From positions 1 to 45,724 of the forward strand of contig JAUWHX010000089.1 of the NCBI GenBank assembly GCA_030605695.1: 45,724 nt of DNA, given 5' to 3'. The stretch's first letter is position 1. Each line of letters starts with the position of its first letter. The notes under the pieces were generated by a model. The model worked only from the letters and a program-made list of their open reading frames with translations. It was not told where the DNA came from and made no database searches. Shown piece after piece: positions 32,201-39,303 of this stretch. The translations under genes and the position numbers were made by a program. Source of the DNA: a bacterium. GTDB taxonomy: Bacteria; Hydrothermota; UBA3073; JACQXS01.

Positions 32201-32503
32201 CACAGCGACTTCCGACAAAAAGTTTGGTTCCAAGGTCTGCCGTCTAAATGTACAATCCGAATCTTCAATATCGCAGGTTTATTGATAAAGACAATTGAGC
32301 ACGAAGAACCAGAAATCAGCACTATGAAGGATAGAACTGAAATGTCAGGAGTTGGAGCTCGCGCATGGGACTTATGTTCAGAAGAGGAGAAAGGCAAAAC
32401 AGGACTTAAAGTAGCAAGTGGTCTATACATTTATCAAGTTATCGCTAAGACCCCTGACGGTAAACCTATTCAAAAAGTAGGCAAATTTGCCATAATTAGA
32501 TAA
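29123..32503 (+). CDS. Large secreted protein with Fn3-like and C-terminal sorting domain
   Basis: 1126 aa. The signal peptide ends near TYANG. The N-terminal third is rich in aromatic and acidic residues (FWWIWWTGIGNFANY, DAGPYDVHPLGIRVEQRTYSW) and matches no domain I can name. A fibronectin-III-like module starts about residue 505 with PPPPELSVVPGDDKVYISWDG and FEGYRVYRSQTG. The C-terminus has the FlgD-like/type IX-like sorting domain: SLRVVPNPYYIRADW, CTIRIFNIAGLLIKTIEHE, GLKVASGLYIYQVIA and GKFAII. It is likely carried to the cell surface. It sits between a TonB receptor and an NHL lipoprotein, so it may act with the receptor. Strong AAGGAGGT Shine-Dalgarno; the start codon lies within heptad repeat DNA. 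Confidence 0.83.
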   Translation: MQNAKCRMQKFLIVCLLSTAYCLLPTYANGYYAPKSARVDKTKTPTITGIKSQVSDKPADFWWIWWTGIGNFANYTVSNTLQGGYFGNPQVCGDYFDATMEQWVCAYQGGSSGFRGLTGEYPAGSRQFYVWAAGVWIGALYPARIEAVVDTAGDTTSIDTTWEHRVSKGAYYSDMGGMALPELEDAGEVGDVSYPGLAFSTQIIPWNHGYEHEGDNVFTQPGMSPQGYDTLWPFADTLINSRREDSTTHIHPDSGDILSGEDTYAVAGDWIPEQDASVIWTRDAGPYDVHPLGIRVEQRTYSWNYDYNNAYIYLNWKIRNMNSFPLDSIYLGYFMDNDIGAGTSDPNQGSEDDLIFFDTSSVEVLPGVFRDLDLGYTFDSDGYEDNWTTPAGFVGCVFCETPDDKGLTGFQYWTREGEFGLLIDEDAQDSLKYEALAHREPRFITAGTSDDMRQLSCSGPYIRLLPGEEIDFTVAIVVAYTFDELRERAITALKQFELGYLGYEPPPPPELSVVPGDDKVYISWDGTFSESYVDRMAKQSTFEGYRVYRSQTGLLGEWDTLATYDLKSSTSPAVLVKYTKGTSKAEISLGDLDANHSSWLSTKTYKITFNSEHHFVLWDSTDNKQVFYNNYAHLYGEGYSVMDNMYGTAYPTDPGYVSDAFIYIPGFYIKIKNGEVIPDQPAVNLAPCPGDEFVIHSYGKEEIGRELGIERYYIDEDVTNGMKYYYTVTAFSRPLPELGVGSLESGKSGLQYWAIPLKPPADYEGTSYLIEKSGLGDVRLDIDIVNPKDVTGHTYILSFFTPDTIDTLTPDYWRLTDKNNNEIIHDSCSYFDLQTLPLLYGLDIKLGKIPRGLVDRETDIDSLVTGWDTTGRGEEEVSDWEFAIEPNYGYSGIYYYDYLLQISDTGSTDLLGKHAPFTLWNTNLNTPGLFIYAKGDSDSLWYNDQIWIYADSLPSPKELKLTVNFDTTNHIPPKIGDVYKIEILNQATTLDTFELLTTKFNEPLKGYNLDSLRVVPNPYYIRADWDHSDFRQKVWFQGLPSKCTIRIFNIAGLLIKTIEHEEPEISTMKDRTEMSGVGARAWDLCSEEEKGKTGLKVASGLYIYQVIAKTPDGKPIQKVGKFAIIR

Positions 32504-32504
32504 T

Positions 32505-32525
32505 TACGATTTACGATTAACGAAA
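32505..32525. repeat. Short heptad array before the NHL lipoprotein gene
   Basis: TACGATT, TACGATT and AACGAAA start right after the stop of the preceding gene. Same family as 8664-8691 and 37377-37411. Confidence 0.65.
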
Positions 32526-32539
32526 CTATAGGAGGAAAA

Positions 32540-34351
32540 ATGAGAAAACATAATTTCTTGTTTGTCTTTTTACTTCTTGCTTCTTACTTTTTACTTCTGG
32601 GTGGATGCAAGAAAAACCAAACACCAGAGATACCAAAGGTTCCTGCGGGACTTACAGATACAAATAATGATAACTATGATAACGGATATACCGACACTTC
32701 CTACATTTTCTATACTGATACCCGTGATGCTGAGGATGAGGATGTTTCATTTAAATTTGATTGGGGAGATGGAAATGAGTCAGATTGGAGTGAGTATATA
32801 ACTTCCGGTGAAACTTTTTATATATCTCACAGTTACCCTATGGCAGATACTTACAAGATAAAAACTAAGACAAAGGATATTCATAATAATGAATCGGATT
32901 GGTCTGCTGATTACGAAATTATAGTAATATCAAAGTCTGCATCTCCTTTTAATCCTTCTATTATATCTCTCGCAGACTCTATAGCTTTAGAAGACTCTGT
33001 TTTTTTTAAGGTATGTGCTACAGATACAAGCTCAACAAACGATAGTCTCAAATATCAATGTCAAAGGGGAAATACATTAGATACTACATGGAGACCTAAT
33101 GCCTTCATGCCATCAGGTGACACTGCAACAGTTGGGCATGCTTATTTAGATACTTCTGAACTGGGAATACAGGAGGTTAGAGTTAGGGCTAAAGACCAAC
33201 ATGGAAGTGTTTCGGAATGGTCTGCTCCCTGCACAGTTATAGCAATTCTTCCTCTACCTCCAGAGCCCCCATCAAAACCAAAGTTGAAAGAAACATACTC
33301 AACATATTACCGGCAAACCCCATTTACATTTAGTACAACTGGTGGTATGGAACTTGAATTCCGATTTATATGGGGTGATGGGAAAACATCTCCACCGATG
33401 ATAGGCAGTTCGTTCCATGAAATAGAACATTCTTTTGTGAAGATAGGAATATGCTCAGTAAGAGCAACAGTAGAGGATAAATTTGGGCAATCTGATACAT
33501 CTTTACCGTATGAAATAGATATACAAAGTAATCTTCTTAAGGAATGGGGGTCGGATATACTGGATGCTCCCTTTGGTATAACTATATCAGAGGATACTCT
33601 ATATGTCGTTGACCATAACAATCATGAAATCAAGAGATTTACTCTGGATGGAACACTCGTAGACGAAATTGGAACTAATGTTCTTGAATCTCCAATGTAT
33701 GTTGCTACTGATTCAGGCTTCGTGTATGTTACTGATGCACATAATTTTATATGTAAGTTTAGGAAAACAGGAGAACTTGAGGCAAAATGGGGTCAAGGCA
33801 AGGGCTCTGGTGATGGAGAATTTGATTTGCCAACAGGAATTGCTGTTGATTCTAATTATGTATATGTTGTTGATTCTCGTAACTTGAGAATACAAAAGTT
33901 TGATAAAGTATGGGGTCCGTTATCTTCTAATAAAAATTCCTACAGCCAGTGGAGTATACCCAGTAAATCAAGAGGTATGACTATTACAGGTGATACTTTG
34001 TATGTTTCCTGCAACTTTGACAATTCTATTAAGGTATATGGAACTACAGGCAACTCACTTGGTCCAATTGGTAAAGGAGAAGGTGTTAGAGATGGATATC
34101 TTGTTGATCCCTGTGATATAGCGGTTTATGGAGATTATGTGTTTGTAGCAGATACTGATAATAACCGTATTCAGAAATTTACAAAAAGTAATAATTTTGT
34201 TATTAGATGGGGATGTATGGGCTCATATCCATGCCAATTTAACAAGCCACAAGGTATAGCAATAGATAATGACGGCAACATATACGTAGTTGATACTGTA
34301 AATAATCGTATTCAAAAATTTGAGCCTGGAAGTAAGGGAGGTGCATTGTGA
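32540..34351 (+). CDS. Lipoprotein with PKD-like modules and NHL-type beta-propeller
   Basis: 603 aa. Signal peptide with lipobox LLLGGC (Cys about 23), so a membrane-anchored lipoprotein. Three immunoglobulin/PKD-like modules: KFDWGDGNESDWSEY, KYQCQRGN...GSVSEWSAPC and RFIWGDGKTSPP, each with a Y-K-I-K/VRA core. From about residue 335 a propeller follows with six NHL-like repeats of the form APFGITISEDTLYVVDHNNHEIKRF and QFNKPQGIAIDNDGNIYVVD..NNRIQKF. The spacing and repeat form point to a binding or scaffold role at the cell surface. Hydrophobic signal core is encoded by heptad repeats (32571-32598). It overlaps the PorV-like gene by 4 bp (GTGA). GGAGG precedes the ATG. Confidence 0.86.
   Translation: MRKHNFLFVFLLLASYFLLLGGCKKNQTPEIPKVPAGLTDTNNDNYDNGYTDTSYIFYTDTRDAEDEDVSFKFDWGDGNESDWSEYITSGETFYISHSYPMADTYKIKTKTKDIHNNESDWSADYEIIVISKSASPFNPSIISLADSIALEDSVFFKVCATDTSSTNDSLKYQCQRGNTLDTTWRPNAFMPSGDTATVGHAYLDTSELGIQEVRVRAKDQHGSVSEWSAPCTVIAILPLPPEPPSKPKLKETYSTYYRQTPFTFSTTGGMELEFRFIWGDGKTSPPMIGSSFHEIEHSFVKIGICSVRATVEDKFGQSDTSLPYEIDIQSNLLKEWGSDILDAPFGITISEDTLYVVDHNNHEIKRFTLDGTLVDEIGTNVLESPMYVATDSGFVYVTDAHNFICKFRKTGELEAKWGQGKGSGDGEFDLPTGIAVDSNYVYVVDSRNLRIQKFDKVWGPLSSNKNSYSQWSIPSKSRGMTITGDTLYVSCNFDNSIKVYGTTGNSLGPIGKGEGVRDGYLVDPCDIAVYGDYVFVADTDNNRIQKFTKSNNFVIRWGCMGSYPCQFNKPQGIAIDNDGNIYVVDTVNNRIQKFEPGSKGGAL
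32571..32598 (+). repeat. Heptad array encoding the lipoprotein signal core
   Basis: Four 7-bp units TACTTCT, TGCTTCT, TACTTTT and TACTTCT, translated as LLLASYFLLL, immediately before the lipobox. Confidence 0.85.
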
Positions 34352-35445
34352 AAGTGAAAAGTGTCCAACGGATCCTGCGGACAAAAGTCAAATCTCAAAG
34401 ATTTTTTGTCTTCTGTCTTCTGTCTTTTGTCTTCTGTCTTCTGTCTTCTCCTGCAAGTGCGAGACTCGGAGGATGTACAGGTGCATTCTTGTCAGCAGGA
34501 GGTGGAGCAAGAGCATTGGCATTAGGTGGAGCATATTCAGCATTTGCAGAAGGGATAGATGCAATTTATTGGAATCCCGCTGGAATTACAAAACTTACTC
34601 GTAATACAGTGAATTTTACTCATGCTGAGTACTTTGCTGATATGAGTCAAGAGAACATAGGAGTTGTTATGCCGATTATGGATGGAGCAATTGGGATTTC
34701 TACTATTGCGTTTCTTTCAGGAAAGATTGAGGAAACTACTCTGAGTAACCAAATGGGAACAGGAAGATATTGGTCGGCGAATAATTTTGCAGTTGGACTT
34801 TCTTATGCAAGAAGGATGACAGATAAATTTAGTGCAGGCATCACCGTTAAGGGAATAAGCCAAAATATTGACAAAGTTTCTGCAAATGGGGTAGCTTTTG
34901 ATGTAGGAGGAACTTATAATACTAAACTCAGAAACCTGAGGTTTGGATTTATAATACAAAACTTTGGCCCTGATATTGCATTTTCAGGAGAAGGACTTGA
35001 AACTGAAGTATCCGATACTTCGCTTCCTTGGCAAGATCCAACATCAATGAACAAGAAATCAACGCCCGACCCTTTGCCACTTAATTTCCAGCTCGGAGCC
35101 GCATTTGAATTGCTTGCTACACCAATTTATAAAATTGTGTTAATGGGCGATTTGGTTCATCCATCAGACCAGGAACCTACTTATGCCTTCGGAATAGAAT
35201 TTTCCGCACTAGAGAGATACTTTTTGCGATGTGGATTTACGGAGAGAAACAATCGTGGATTCTCTATTCGTGATGAATTATATGATATAATACCTATGAT
35301 GTCAAATAAAATACCTATGCTATCAGCTGTTGGAATTGGAATAGTAAATAGTTTTGGAACAGGAGAGGTCACTGTTGACTACACCTATGAGGTTCATCAA
35401 TATTTGTCGGGAATTCATAGAGTGGCATTGGGATTTGCTTTTTAA
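34348..35445 (+). CDS. PorV/PorQ-like outer-membrane barrel protein
   Basis: 365 aa. The signal peptide (about residues 1-38, ending SSPASA) has a hydrophobic core encoded by heptad repeats. The mature N-terminus GGARALALGGAYSAFAEGIDAIYWNPAGI is the hallmark of the PorV/PorQ (UPF0164) branch of FadL-like barrels, and the protein ends GIHRVALGFAF with a terminal phenylalanine. PorV works with the type IX secretion system and shuttles cargo to the surface; the sorting domains of neighbouring genes make that role plausible here. The start is GTG at 34348, overlapping the previous stop (GTGA), with AAGGGAGGT as Shine-Dalgarno. None of the other type IX genes (porK, porL, porM, porN, sov) is in the window. 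Confidence 0.88.
   Translation: MKVKSVQRILRTKVKSQRFFVFCLLSFVFCLLSSPASARLGGCTGAFLSAGGGARALALGGAYSAFAEGIDAIYWNPAGITKLTRNTVNFTHAEYFADMSQENIGVVMPIMDGAIGISTIAFLSGKIEETTLSNQMGTGRYWSANNFAVGLSYARRMTDKFSAGITVKGISQNIDKVSANGVAFDVGGTYNTKLRNLRFGFIIQNFGPDIAFSGEGLETEVSDTSLPWQDPTSMNKKSTPDPLPLNFQLGAAFELLATPIYKIVLMGDLVHPSDQEPTYAFGIEFSALERYFLRCGFTERNNRGFSIRDELYDIIPMMSNKIPMLSAVGIGIVNSFGTGEVTVDYTYEVHQYLSGIHRVALGFAF
34404..34445 (+). repeat. Heptad array encoding the PorV-like signal peptide core
   Basis: Six 7-bp units: TTTTGTC, TTCTGTC, TTCTGTC, TTTTGTC, TTCTGTC, TTCTGTC. They are translated as FVFCLLSFVFCLLSS, so the seven-residue period is visible in the protein. Confidence 0.92.
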
Positions 35446-35446
35446 T

Positions 35447-35481
35447 CGCAGACTCTGTGAGGTGCAGATTCTGCAAGTGGG
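35447..35481. repeat. Repeat element before the Asp-box protein gene
   Basis: Contains GCAGACTCTG and GCAGATTCTG as direct repeats. The 13-mer CAGACTCTGTGAG (35449-35461) matches 17894-17906 of the branched hairpin element with one mismatch. It begins 2 bp after the PorV-like stop. Confidence 0.5.
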
Positions 35482-35504
35482 CAAAAGAAAAAAGGAGGTG
35501 TGCG

Positions 35505-37679
35505 ATGCATAAATGCACGTGGGGATTTGTGCTGCTTTTCGCTGTCCCTCTCTTGGCAAAACCTTTTGTGGTAAGAAAGGTATTGCAAACAGCTCCTAAA
35601 CCAGGAGTCGTTAGAGATAGAGAGGTAGAGGAAGTAGCAAAGGTTAAAGGATGGGGGTTGCTTACTGCTTCTCCCGGAGATACTATCGGTTCGTCGCAAT
35701 ACGATTGGCAATGGAATGCGGCACCAATTAGACGCATAGTGTATGACCCAATACTTGGAAATACACATGTTACCTGGATGCACCAAGTCGGTGGAGAGCG
35801 TCATATGTTCTACAACTTCTATGATGGCACTTGGGCATTTGGCACAGGAATAGGCGGCGGAACCGCTGTCCAGACAACTGTTCGTGACGGATACGGTGCT
35901 ATAGACTATACGACAGACGGTTGTGCAGTGGTGTCCTTACACGGAGGAGCTACTGAAGCAGATTATAAATCTCGTGTATGTGTAGATTTGATGGCAGGTG
36001 GTGGTGGCTTTGATTGTGTCGGCTTGCCTAACCCTCCTCCAGGAGAGATTAAGGTTATATGGCCAAGAGTCGCTGTGGATGGCTCCAATAATATGATTGT
36101 TGTTGCCTCAACTGACAGCGTAGTTGGTCAACACGATTCGCTCCCTACTCCACGAAACTGGTCTCGTTCAACAGATGGTGCAGGAGCTACCTGGTCCAAT
36201 TGGGTACCCTTTGACACAGCTACCGGGCTTGCATATAACATCTTTGCGAGCAAATCTTCCAATAAATTCTGCATGGTTTGGGGAAAAGACTCTTTAGAAA
36301 ATGGATCATACAGTGGCCACATTGTATATAAGGAATCTAATAATGCCGGCGCTAACTGGGGAAATCTGGTAGATATTAATACTTTGATCCCTCTTCCCCC
36401 GGCAGGAAGAACCTACACTCCATTACAATTGAGAAACTCTGTCGGCAACTGTTATGGAATATATGATTCACAGGACAATATCCATCTCGTCACTGATGCC
36501 TCTTTGGGAACTGACAAACCGGGACGTTATTATCCTTTTATGGCTTGTGTCCTATGGCATTATTCTTCTGCAACCAGTACGATGAACCCCATTGCTATAC
36601 ATTCTTTCCCTTATAACCAAGCAGTAGAAAAACCTTACCCTTACTACGGACAGTGGATGGCTAAACCTGTTATTGCCGAAGACCCTACTACAAAATACCT
36701 TTATGTTGGATGGATTGAATTCCCACATGACTCTGCAGACACCAACGGGTATGGAATGGGTGAAATTTATTGCTCATATTCACTTGACGGAGGTGCTACC
36801 TGGGCACCAAAGCTTAACTTAACTATGACTCCAGAAAACTGCGAAGTATTCTTGTCTATGGCTCCAATTGTAGATGAAACTCTGCGAATCTTCTATATGT
36901 TCGACAAAAACAACCACTCTAACATTACAGCAGACCCACCCGGATTAGACCCTGATACTTGTCTTTTCCAGTATTTTGAAGCTCCAATTGGGACAGGAAA
37001 TGTAGAAGTTGTTCAACTAATTGATGTCCCTGATACTCTTGAGTCACCATACACTCCTAAAGCAGTTTACAAAAACAAGGGAACTGCCGCAGTATCTTTC
37101 CAGGCAAGATATGAGCTCACTCTCCCAGGCATAGCGACCACACAAGAAGGGTTCGATACTCTTTTTGCTCCTTCTATTTTCTATTACGATATCATAAATG
37201 TGGTAGGGCTTGCCGCAGGAGCTACGGATACAGTTGAATTTAAAACATGGCAACCCGATTCAGGCTTCTCGGAAGGAGGACTCCCATGCTATTGTGCTGC
37301 TTATGCTACTCTTCTTATTGATACTGATTTGTCAGATAATCTAAAGGGCGATTCTTCTTTTGTAGGAATTGAGGAACACGATTCACGATTTGCGATTCAC
37401 GATTTGCGATTAGAGAGTTATCCGAATCCTGTCAGAGGAAATGCTTCTATCAAATATACTGTTCCAACCACTGCTAAGCTCAATATCAAGGTCTATGATA
37501 TTACAGGAAAGCTTGTTACTACACTCGTTGACCGTTCTCATAAACCCGGTACTTATACTATAAACTGGAACGGAATGGACTACAGAGGTAGAGAAGTTCC
37601 CGGAGGTATTTACTTCTATCGTCTGACATCAGATAAATTCAAGGAATCCACTACCAGGAAAATTGTTATCTTGAGATAG
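35505..37679 (+). CDS. Secreted Asp-box (sialidase/BNR-like) protein with C-terminal sorting domain
   Basis: 724 aa. I chose the ATG at 35505 because AAAAGGAGGTG precedes it at good spacing and a signal peptide follows (CTWGFVLLFAVPLLAKP); a frame opens 48 bp further up in repeat DNA. The main body carries Asp-box motifs of the S.DGG.TW type (RSTDGAGATWSNW, KESNNAGANWGNL, YSLDGGATWAPKL), the signature of six-bladed sialidase-like propellers. Catalytic sialidase residues are not evident, so do not read it as a sialidase. The last 85 residues, LRLESYPNPVRGNASIKYT, NIKVYDITGKLV and GGIYFYRLTSDKF, form a type IX-like sorting domain. Linker DSRFAIHDLRLES is encoded by heptads (37377-37411). Followed by a strong terminator. 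Confidence 0.86.
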   Translation: MHKCTWGFVLLFAVPLLAKPFVVRKVLQTAPKPGVVRDREVEEVAKVKGWGLLTASPGDTIGSSQYDWQWNAAPIRRIVYDPILGNTHVTWMHQVGGERHMFYNFYDGTWAFGTGIGGGTAVQTTVRDGYGAIDYTTDGCAVVSLHGGATEADYKSRVCVDLMAGGGGFDCVGLPNPPPGEIKVIWPRVAVDGSNNMIVVASTDSVVGQHDSLPTPRNWSRSTDGAGATWSNWVPFDTATGLAYNIFASKSSNKFCMVWGKDSLENGSYSGHIVYKESNNAGANWGNLVDINTLIPLPPAGRTYTPLQLRNSVGNCYGIYDSQDNIHLVTDASLGTDKPGRYYPFMACVLWHYSSATSTMNPIAIHSFPYNQAVEKPYPYYGQWMAKPVIAEDPTTKYLYVGWIEFPHDSADTNGYGMGEIYCSYSLDGGATWAPKLNLTMTPENCEVFLSMAPIVDETLRIFYMFDKNNHSNITADPPGLDPDTCLFQYFEAPIGTGNVEVVQLIDVPDTLESPYTPKAVYKNKGTAAVSFQARYELTLPGIATTQEGFDTLFAPSIFYYDIINVVGLAAGATDTVEFKTWQPDSGFSEGGLPCYCAAYATLLIDTDLSDNLKGDSSFVGIEEHDSRFAIHDLRLESYPNPVRGNASIKYTVPTTAKLNIKVYDITGKLVTTLVDRSHKPGTYTINWNGMDYRGREVPGGIYFYRLTSDKFKESTTRKIVILR
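37377..37411 (+). repeat. In-frame heptad array at the sorting-domain linker
   Basis: Five units CACGATT, CACGATT, TGCGATT, CACGATT, TGCGATT, translated as HDSRFAIHDLRL, exactly between the propeller body and the PNPV sorting domain. Confidence 0.88.
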
Positions 37680-37694
37680 AACAGATTGAATTGT

Positions 37695-37728
37695 ATCCCG
37701 CACATAAGTTTTATGTGCGGGATTTTTT
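37695..37728 (+). terminator. Rho-independent terminator after the export cluster
   Basis: Perfect 13-bp stem ATCCCGCACATAA (37695-37707) with its complement (37711-37723), a GTT loop and a T-tract. It lies 15 bp after the stop of the Asp-box gene and may also stop dnaN transcripts coming from the other side. Confidence 0.95.
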
Positions 37729-37764
37729 ATCCTTATCTCTATTTACGATTCACGAATATGGTTT

Positions 37765-38880
37765 TTATTCCAATCTTATCGGCATCAGGAGATAAGTAAT
37801 TTCTTCTCCTTTCTGTTGTTCTTTAGCAGAATCTTTAGCAGAATCTTGTGAAGAAGTAATAATTGCAGCGGATGTCGGGTCTTTAAATAGAAACCTCACT
37901 TCATCAGAATCTACTTTCCCTAATATACTAAGAAGATAGCTCCCATTATAAGCTATCTCAAGTTCTTCTCCTTCATACTTACATAAGACCTCTTCTTTTG
38001 CTTCGCCAGTTTCACTTGAGGCTTCTATCAAAAGAGTGTTTGATTTCAATGTGAATTTTATAAGTCTGCTTATCTCCGGTGTAAATACAAGAGCCCTCCG
38101 AAGAGTCAGAGCAAGTTCATCTTTTGAGACAAGAAGTGTTTTGTCATTATCTGTTGGGATAACTGCTTCGTATGGGGGAAATTCCCCTTCCATTAATCTT
38201 GATACTATTATCATATCTTTGGAAGAGAATCCAACTTTGCTTTCTTCAAAAGTTATCTCTACTCCACTTGAGAGCCGTGATATTTCTCGCCATACCTTGC
38301 TCGCCACAAGGAGAGATGCTATTTTGCCATCTTTCATCGGGGTTTTAAATAAAACTAACTTATGCCCATCTGTTGCTACAAGTCTAAATTCATCTTGCCG
38401 CAGGTCAAGCAACCCACCTCCGAGAATACCAGTTGTCTCGCCTGTAGAAGCGGCGAACATAGTCTTGTCAATTGCTCTTTGAAGAACTTCGCAAGGAATA
38501 GTCACCTTTCTTTTTTCATCCACTTCAGACAATTTCGGGAAATCTTCTTTCCCCATTCCAGACATAGTGAATTTCCCCTTTCCGCACTTAATTGTGGCAA
38601 GTAGATTATCTACTTTAAACTCAAGAGTAGCAGACGGTAATTCCCTTATAAGATTATATAAATCTTTTCCATTAAGGGCTATTACTCCTTCTTTCAAGAT
38701 TTCAGCAGTTCCTATCGCAGTCGCAGAGGTCTCAAGGTCTGTAGCACTTGCATAAATTTTGCCACCTTTTGCTTCTAATAGGATATTTGAAAGTGCAGGC
38801 ATTGTGCTTTTAGTAGGCACAATCGGGTATATTTTAGCTAATAAAGCATCCAAAACTCCTTTATCTATTTTTAATTCCAT
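37765..38880 (-). CDS. dnaN: DNA polymerase III beta subunit (sliding clamp)
   Basis: 371 aa, the usual length for this ring-forming processivity factor. Recognisable regions: KSTMPALSNILLEA, the first-domain end LPSATLEFKV, KFTMSGMGKEDFPKL, LVATDGHKLVLFKT of the second domain, MEGEFPPYEAVIP, EELEIAYNGSYLLSIL and the C-terminal YLLMPIRL that forms part of the client-binding pocket. The stretch SQDSAKDSAKEQQK before that end is encoded by a 12-bp direct repeat (about 37822-37849). It stands alone here, without dnaA or recF, so this is not a classical dnaA-dnaN origin locus. GAGAGGTGAT is the Shine-Dalgarno. Confidence 0.96.
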   Translation of the reverse strand: MELKIDKGVLDALLAKIYPIVPTKSTMPALSNILLEAKGGKIYASATDLETSATAIGTAEILKEGVIALNGKDLYNLIRELPSATLEFKVDNLLATIKCGKGKFTMSGMGKEDFPKLSEVDEKRKVTIPCEVLQRAIDKTMFAASTGETTGILGGGLLDLRQDEFRLVATDGHKLVLFKTPMKDGKIASLLVASKVWREISRLSSGVEITFEESKVGFSSKDMIIVSRLMEGEFPPYEAVIPTDNDKTLLVSKDELALTLRRALVFTPEISRLIKFTLKSNTLLIEASSETGEAKEEVLCKYEGEELEIAYNGSYLLSILGKVDSDEVRFLFKDPTSAAIITSSQDSAKDSAKEQQKGEEITYLLMPIRLE

Positions 38881-38909
38881 TTATCACCTCTCATTTTATA
38901 TTCTGTGTG

Positions 38910-38937
38910 ATAATATATCTCACAATGCCCTTGTCAA
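38910..38937 (-). promoter_or_regulatory. Sigma-70-like promoter of dnaN
   Basis: Minus strand TTGACA (38932-38937), 16-bp spacer, TATTAT (38910-38915), with a 29-nt gap to the ATG that carries a Shine-Dalgarno. Back to back with the lapA promoter. Confidence 0.65.
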
Positions 38938-38957
38938 CATTTTTTTTAAATTTCTAT

Positions 38958-38985
38958 TTGACATTCCTTTATTTCATAATATATT
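38958..38985 (+). promoter_or_regulatory. Sigma-70-like promoter of the lapA-uvrC unit
   Basis: TTGACA (38958-38963), 16-bp spacer, TATATT (38980-38985), followed by AAAGGGGG and the ATG at 39004. The genes to 45724 follow with overlaps or short gaps and no terminator, so this may drive all of them. Confidence 0.6.
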
Positions 38986-39003
38986 TTGATTAAAGGGGGA
39001 AAA

Positions 39004-39303
39004 ATGTATCTTTTTGCAATCATACTTATAGCTCTATTTGCAATATTTGGTATAATCTTTGGAGTACAAAACGCTGCACCTGTTGAAGTACACTTTTTTG
39101 CTAATGAATTTACCACACCTCTTGTATTGGTAATGATTATATCCTTTGCAGGAGGAGCAATACTTGCTTTTGTTCTTGCGATTGTGGATGAAATAAAATT
39201 GAGAGGAAAAATAGGAAAACAACAAAGAGAAATTGATACTCTCAAAAAGGAACTCGGCACCATCAAAACTATGCCAGAGCAAGAGGAGAAAAATGAAGAT
39301 TGA
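39004..39303 (+). CDS. LapA-domain (DUF1049) inner-membrane protein
   Basis: 99 aa. Two hydrophobic segments (about residues 2-21 and 40-62) flank VQNAAPVEVHFFANEF, the hallmark of the lipopolysaccharide assembly protein A domain (PF06305). A charged coiled-coil tail follows (GKQQREIDTLKKELG). In E. coli LapA pairs with LapB and tunes LpxC turnover through FtsH. The start at 39004 is preferred over an in-frame ATG at 38986, since GGGGGAAAA lies just before it and 38986 falls next to the -10 box. The 3' end overlaps the lapB-like gene by 11 bp, which supports the pairing. Confidence 0.85.
   Translation: MYLFAIILIALFAIFGIIFGVQNAAPVEVHFFANEFTTPLVLVMIISFAGGAILAFVLAIVDEIKLRGKIGKQQREIDTLKKELGTIKTMPEQEEKNED

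Noticed and set aside
35505-37679. Calling the Asp-box protein a sialidase
   Set aside because: Asp-boxes occur in many propellers; the arginine triad and catalytic tyrosine of sialidases cannot be identified.
37765-38990. dnaN locus as a replication origin
   Set aside because: No dnaA or recF, no cluster of DnaA boxes seen; the AT-rich stretch upstream is accounted for by two back-to-back promoters.
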